This document shows, piece by piece, positions 60,505 to 64,000 of a DNA stretch of 64,000 nt. How positions within the stretch are numbered: position 1 is the first letter of the stretch; each line of letters begins with the position of its first letter. This DNA comes from Ornithinibacter aureus (GTDB taxonomy: Bacteria > Actinomycetota > Actinomycetes > Actinomycetales > Dermatophilaceae): the NCBI RefSeq assembly GCF_009858245.1, contig NZ_VMSB01000001.1:930001-994000 (forward strand), in the 5' to 3' direction. A program made the translations under genes and the position numbers. The notes under the pieces are model-generated. The model had not been told where the DNA came from. It saw only the letters and a list, made by a program, of their open reading frames with translations, and searched no databases.

Positions 60505-63500
60505 TTAGTAGTTCTCTCTCACGTACGCGTACGCGTGGTCGAACAGGTCGCCGGTGAGTGGGAGTCCGTACTTGGACAGCACGGAGCGGAGTTCCTTTCG
60601 GACGGTCCGGTCCCCCGACTGGTTCTCCGCCCAACCGGAGTAGGAAACCTGCTTCACGATCGTGTCAATGTCCCGCACCACGTCGTCCACGACGACGGGC
60701 GTGCCTGCGGGCTTGTACTCGTTCACGATCTGGGTGAGCGCACCAATGTTCGGGTCAAGCAGATGCGCCGCCTGGTCGAGCTTGCCTTCGTCTTCGAGGC
60801 GTTCGGCTTTCACGGCGGTCTTGGCAACTTCGAGGGCCTTCTTCAGGAACTCGATGCTGTCCGTTGCGGACTGGATCGCCTGCTGGCGCAGCTTCTCGAT
60901 CTGCTCGGCGAGGGTGGCGTACACGGCGTGCCCGCCGGTCGCGTCCAGTCGTTTCTTGATGCGAGCGTCGATCGTGTCGAGCACTTCATCCAGCGTGATC
61001 GGTGCTTTCGCGTAGTCCCGGTCCGGGTCCAAGTCCAGTTCGCCTTGCTCCGCGAGTTTGCGGAGCGCGTCGATGCTGTCCGGGTCAACGATGACCTCTT
61101 CGAGGCCGGTGCCGGTCACGGCCACGTCGGTGATGTGCCCGTGAACGAGGGCGAGGGTTTTCGCGCCCAACCGGTGCCACAGGAGCGCGTCGGACACCTT
61201 CGACGGGCGGGACGCTTCGTACACCTGGGCGAGCCACTTGTAGTCGTCCTCGACGGGTTTCAGGTCGTCGTGGGGCCACAGGAACTCCCAGAGGGTTTGC
61301 ACGGCCGTGAACTCGCGGGCGTACGCGTCCCGTTCCTCCGTGGTCTTCACCCGTTCGAGTGCGGCGGACAGGGCTTCGTAGGAATGGTCGGTCCGGTCGA
61401 TCCCGTCGAACCGCGCCAAACACTGGTCGAGTTTCGTTTGGAACTCGGCGGCGAGGGCGTCCACGTCCACGGGTCGTTTCCCGCCCGCTTCCGGGTCAGC
61501 GGCCTTCAACGCCTGCGCGATCTGGTTGCCCACGCCGATGTAGTCCACGATCAGGCCGTTGCGTTTCTCCTGGCCCGTGACCGGGTTCGTGTAGCGGCGG
61601 TTCGTGCGCGTGATCGCTTGGAACAGCGTGTGACGACGCAACGGCTTGTCCAGATACATGACCTGTTCGATCGGGGCGTCGAACCCGGTGAGCAGTTTCG
61701 CGGTCACGATCAGCAGCGTCGGTCCCGTGTCCGGCTTGTTGAACCGGGCCTTGATGTCGGCTTCCTGTTGGCGGGTGAGCTCGTACTTCGCCCAGTCGGT
61801 CGGGTCGTCCTTCCCGCCTGCGGTCATCACCACCGCGGTCGTGTACGACAGGTCGCGTTCGCTGATGAGCCGGTTCAGTTCCTTCTCGTACGCGACGACC
61901 AGTTCACGGTCGTAGGCGACGACTTGGCCTTTCATGCCGAGCGGGGCGATCTTCGCCGTGTAGTGGTCGAGAATGTCCTCGCACACGGCGGTCACCCGGT
62001 CAGGGTTCAGCAGCAGCGTTTTCACGTGCGCGGCCTTCCCCGCGAGCACGTCTCGTTCCTCGTCGGTGAGGTTCTCCTCGTCAGCGAACTCGTTGAACGC
62101 CTCGTCCAACGCGCCCTTGTCCAAATGCCAGTTCACCAGCCGGGTTTCCACATGCACGGGCACGGATGCACCGTCCACGATGGACCGCTCCATGCTGTAC
62201 GAGTTCAGCACGTAACCCGGATCGGACTCGTCACCGAACAGCTTGAACGTGTTGCGGTCCTTGTCCGAGATCGGGGTTCCAGTCAGGCCGAAGAACCGGG
62301 CGTTCGGGAGCGCGGCCCGCATCAGGTCACCGAGCTGGCCCTCTTGGGTGCGGTGCGCCTCGTCCACCATCACGATGATGTTGTCCCGGTCGTTGAGGAC
62401 CCCTACGTCCTCGAACCGGAAGATCGTGGTGACGACGATGCCGCGCTTGTCGTCCTTCAACGCTTGCGACAGCTCCGCTTTCGTGCCCGCAACCGTCAAC
62501 CGGGGCAGGCCCACGGTTCGGAACTGGCGTTCCACCTGTTCCACCAGATCGAGACGGTCCAACACCACCAGAATCGTTGGCCCACCCACAGCGTCGTCGT
62601 TCAACAGCATCAACGCCGCGAACCCCATCAGGAGCGTCTTACCCGTGCCCTGGTAGTGCCAGATGAGGCCCTTCGTGCCCCCGTCAAGGACACGCTTGTG
62701 GATCGCTTCCGCGGCCTCCACTTGCGGGTACCTGGGGATGAGCTTCCGCTTCCCACCGTCAGGGTTCGCCTCAAACAGCGTGAAGTCCCGCAGAACCGAC
62801 AGCACCCGCGCTGGGGTGAGCAGCAGCTCCACGGACCTTTTCACGCGCGGTGTCCCGTCCAAGTAGTACGGGTCCTGCGTGGAACCCCACATGAGCCAAT
62901 GCTCACCGGGCTGCCCGGCAGCTCCGTAGTGGAACTCCTTACCGTCCGTTGCCGCAACGAGAACGTTCGGTGTGAAGAACGTCGGCCCTTCCACCGCGTA
63001 CACGTTCGCGATGTCCCGCGCCCCGTTCAACCACGACACCGACGAGTTCACCGCCGTTTTCGTCTCAATCACGACCAACGGAATGCCGTTCACCCACAAC
63101 ACCACGTCATAGCGACGTTCCTTACCGGGCGGGCCAAACGTCACCTCATCGGAGACAACAAAGTCGTTCTCGCCCAGGTTGTCGAAGTCGATGAGCCGCA
63201 ACGGCACATAGTCGTCCGTGCCCACGTACTTGACCGTGTGATCGCCGCGAAGCAGCGTCGTCATCGCCTCATTCGCGGGCACCAGCCCATCCGTCGCCCC
63301 CGCAAGCACGCGAGCGCGAATCTCCGGCAGCACCTCATCCACCCGCTCAGGGAACCCGTGCAGACGGTCGTTCAGGACTTCCAGCGCCTCAATGAGCGTG
63401 TCCTCCACAAGCACGTCCGTGCGCTCACGCGCGAGCTTGTCCCCCGGCACGTACTCCCAACCGAGTTCGACCAGGCGCTTGACCAGCCACTTCTGAACAG

Positions 63501-63525
63501 TGCTGGCTTCAGAGAACACGGCCAC
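60505..63525 (-). CDS. hsdR: Type I restriction enzyme, R subunit
   Basis: 1006 residues from GTG 63525 behind GGAG. Nuclease motif YDVVLWVNGIPLVVIETKT (Asp140, Glu154, Lys156), then SF2 translocase: WHYQGTGKT at 289-297, MVDEAHRTQEG (388-391), GLTGTPISDKD, and QAITRTNRRYTN. HsdR cuts and translocates DNA once HsdS and HsdM have recognised an unmodified site. The hsdS gene overlaps its start by 17 nt; hsdM must lie beyond the right edge if the set is complete. Confidence 0.95.
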   Translation of the reverse strand: MAVFSEASTVQKWLVKRLVELGWEYVPGDKLARERTDVLVEDTLIEALEVLNDRLHGFPERVDEVLPEIRARVLAGATDGLVPANEAMTTLLRGDHTVKYVGTDDYVPLRLIDFDNLGENDFVVSDEVTFGPPGKERRYDVVLWVNGIPLVVIETKTAVNSSVSWLNGARDIANVYAVEGPTFFTPNVLVAATDGKEFHYGAAGQPGEHWLMWGSTQDPYYLDGTPRVKRSVELLLTPARVLSVLRDFTLFEANPDGGKRKLIPRYPQVEAAEAIHKRVLDGGTKGLIWHYQGTGKTLLMGFAALMLLNDDAVGGPTILVVLDRLDLVEQVERQFRTVGLPRLTVAGTKAELSQALKDDKRGIVVTTIFRFEDVGVLNDRDNIIVMVDEAHRTQEGQLGDLMRAALPNARFFGLTGTPISDKDRNTFKLFGDESDPGYVLNSYSMERSIVDGASVPVHVETRLVNWHLDKGALDEAFNEFADEENLTDEERDVLAGKAAHVKTLLLNPDRVTAVCEDILDHYTAKIAPLGMKGQVVAYDRELVVAYEKELNRLISERDLSYTTAVVMTAGGKDDPTDWAKYELTRQQEADIKARFNKPDTGPTLLIVTAKLLTGFDAPIEQVMYLDKPLRRHTLFQAITRTNRRYTNPVTGQEKRNGLIVDYIGVGNQIAQALKAADPEAGGKRPVDVDALAAEFQTKLDQCLARFDGIDRTDHSYEALSAALERVKTTEERDAYAREFTAVQTLWEFLWPHDDLKPVEDDYKWLAQVYEASRPSKVSDALLWHRLGAKTLALVHGHITDVAVTGTGLEEVIVDPDSIDALRKLAEQGELDLDPDRDYAKAPITLDEVLDTIDARIKKRLDATGGHAVYATLAEQIEKLRQQAIQSATDSIEFLKKALEVAKTAVKAERLEDEGKLDQAAHLLDPNIGALTQIVNEYKPAGTPVVVDDVVRDIDTIVKQVSYSGWAENQSGDRTVRKELRSVLSKYGLPLTGDLFDHAYAYVRENY

Positions 63526-64000
63526 TAGCGTCTCCGTTCACGTTCAGAGTGCGGTTGAGAACATCCCTGATTGTCCGTGACTTCACACACGTCAACGACG
63601 CCGCTTCTGCATAGAGTGCGTCTCGGAGTTGATCCATCTGGTCGATTGCCGCCACAAGCGCCCTCTGCACATCCATCGGCGGTATGGACACCACAATCGC
63701 CCGAAGGGTAGTGCCGTTGAGTGTCTTACCCTTCACGGCTTCGCCGGCTGCTCTGGTGAGGTCTTGGGATCCGAGGAAGTGAGCAAGGTAGCGCACGTCG
63801 ACTCTTGGGTCGTGTACGTCGATCCCGACAATCGCCTCGTTTGGGAAAACATCAACCGCAGCGAAGCCAACTTTCCCGATACTGAGTTTGAAGCTCATCA
63901 TCAGTGTTCCAGCCGGAAACCGCTTGGCCTTGCCCGCCTGCTCCGCGTGTTCGGTAACCCCTTCGCGAGTCGGCCGGACGCTCATGGGCCCCATGTCCGC
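63509..64000 (-). CDS. hsdS: Type I restriction specificity subunit (partial)
   Basis: The frame runs in from the right edge and stops at 63509. It contains AKRFPAGTLMMSFKLSIGKV, the conserved end of an HsdS target recognition domain, then SIPPMDVQRALVAAIDQMDQ, the spacer helix. Only the last third of a typical HsdS (about 400 residues) is here. Determines the DNA sequence recognised by the hsd system. Confidence 0.88.
   Translation of the reverse strand, partial: ADMGPMSVRPTREGVTEHAEQAGKAKRFPAGTLMMSFKLSIGKVGFAAVDVFPNEAIVGIDVHDPRVDVRYLAHFLGSQDLTRAAGEAVKGKTLNGTTLRAIVVSIPPMDVQRALVAAIDQMDQLRDALYAEAASLTCVKSRTIRDVLNRTLNVNGDASGRVL

Noticed and set aside
60301-63528. Plus-strand open frame of over 1000 codons opposite hsdR
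   Set aside because: Antisense shadow of a well-supported hsdR gene; the translated sequence is a His/Val/Arg-rich mix with no domain, and the window's high GC makes long antisense frames common.
48400-64000. Integrative element bounded by a tRNA gene and integrase
   Set aside because: No tRNA gene, integrase or recombinase is visible in the window; the region is better described as a defence hotspot, with its right end unseen.

Overview
The window is high-GC actinobacterial chromosome. Dense coding, GTG starts, a SAM-IV riboswitch (a class so far known from Actinomycetota), DUF4192, PAC2, DUF6318 and DUF222-HNH proteins and an ESX-like pair point to the order Micrococcales, possibly Intrasporangiaceae-like; the genus is inferred, not shown.

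Left part (about 1-24 kb) is mostly housekeeping: DUF4192 fragment, DUF1232 and EcsC-like proteins, a second PolA-type polymerase, PAC2 protein, the HrpA helicase, a DinB-like protein, an ESX-like pair with a perfect hairpin over its start codon, metY under a SAM-IV riboswitch, an aldo/keto reductase with an F420-type reductase, rocD, a patatin, an SprT-like metalloprotein and a SulP transporter. It ends in a beta-helix secreted-protein pseudogene behind a LacI-type palindrome.

Middle part (24-48 kb): an HxlR regulator divergent from a QorB-like reductase, another aldo/keto reductase, a GlsB/YeaQ protein, a NarL-type two-component system, small membrane proteins, a lipoprotein gene broken by two frameshifts, a NERD-helicase, a DUF6318 lipoprotein operon, a ThrE-type exporter, a proline iminopeptidase run together with a VapBC pair, an ADP-ribosylglycohydrolase, a GT39 enzyme, a DUF222-HNH protein, and a large membrane patatin next to a NERD membrane protein.

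Right part (48-64 kb) is an accessory, defence-rich region: a FitAB-type toxin-antitoxin, a MazG-like hydrolase, a DUF2075 ATPase with a nuclease-like N-terminus, three consecutive HNH_2 endonuclease genes (one frameshifted, one cut by a 1706-bp IS1634-type element with a 58-bp target duplication), and then a minus-strand array reading hsdS - hsdR - gene X - gene Y - gene Z - TIR protein, closed by an intrinsic terminator. Gene Y is cut near its start by a 1289-bp IS3-type element. With both insertion sequences removed the reading frames rejoin exactly, so the damage is recent.

A genome-scale signal also runs through the window: the octamer GGATGCCG (or its complement) occurs about 70 times by eye in the first 50 kb and only once in the last 13.6 kb. 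It is balanced between strands, and in two places it forms inverted pairs. Its distribution resembles that of DNA uptake sequences, and it marks the right-hand region as acquired. No stretch above 300 bases lacks a gene.
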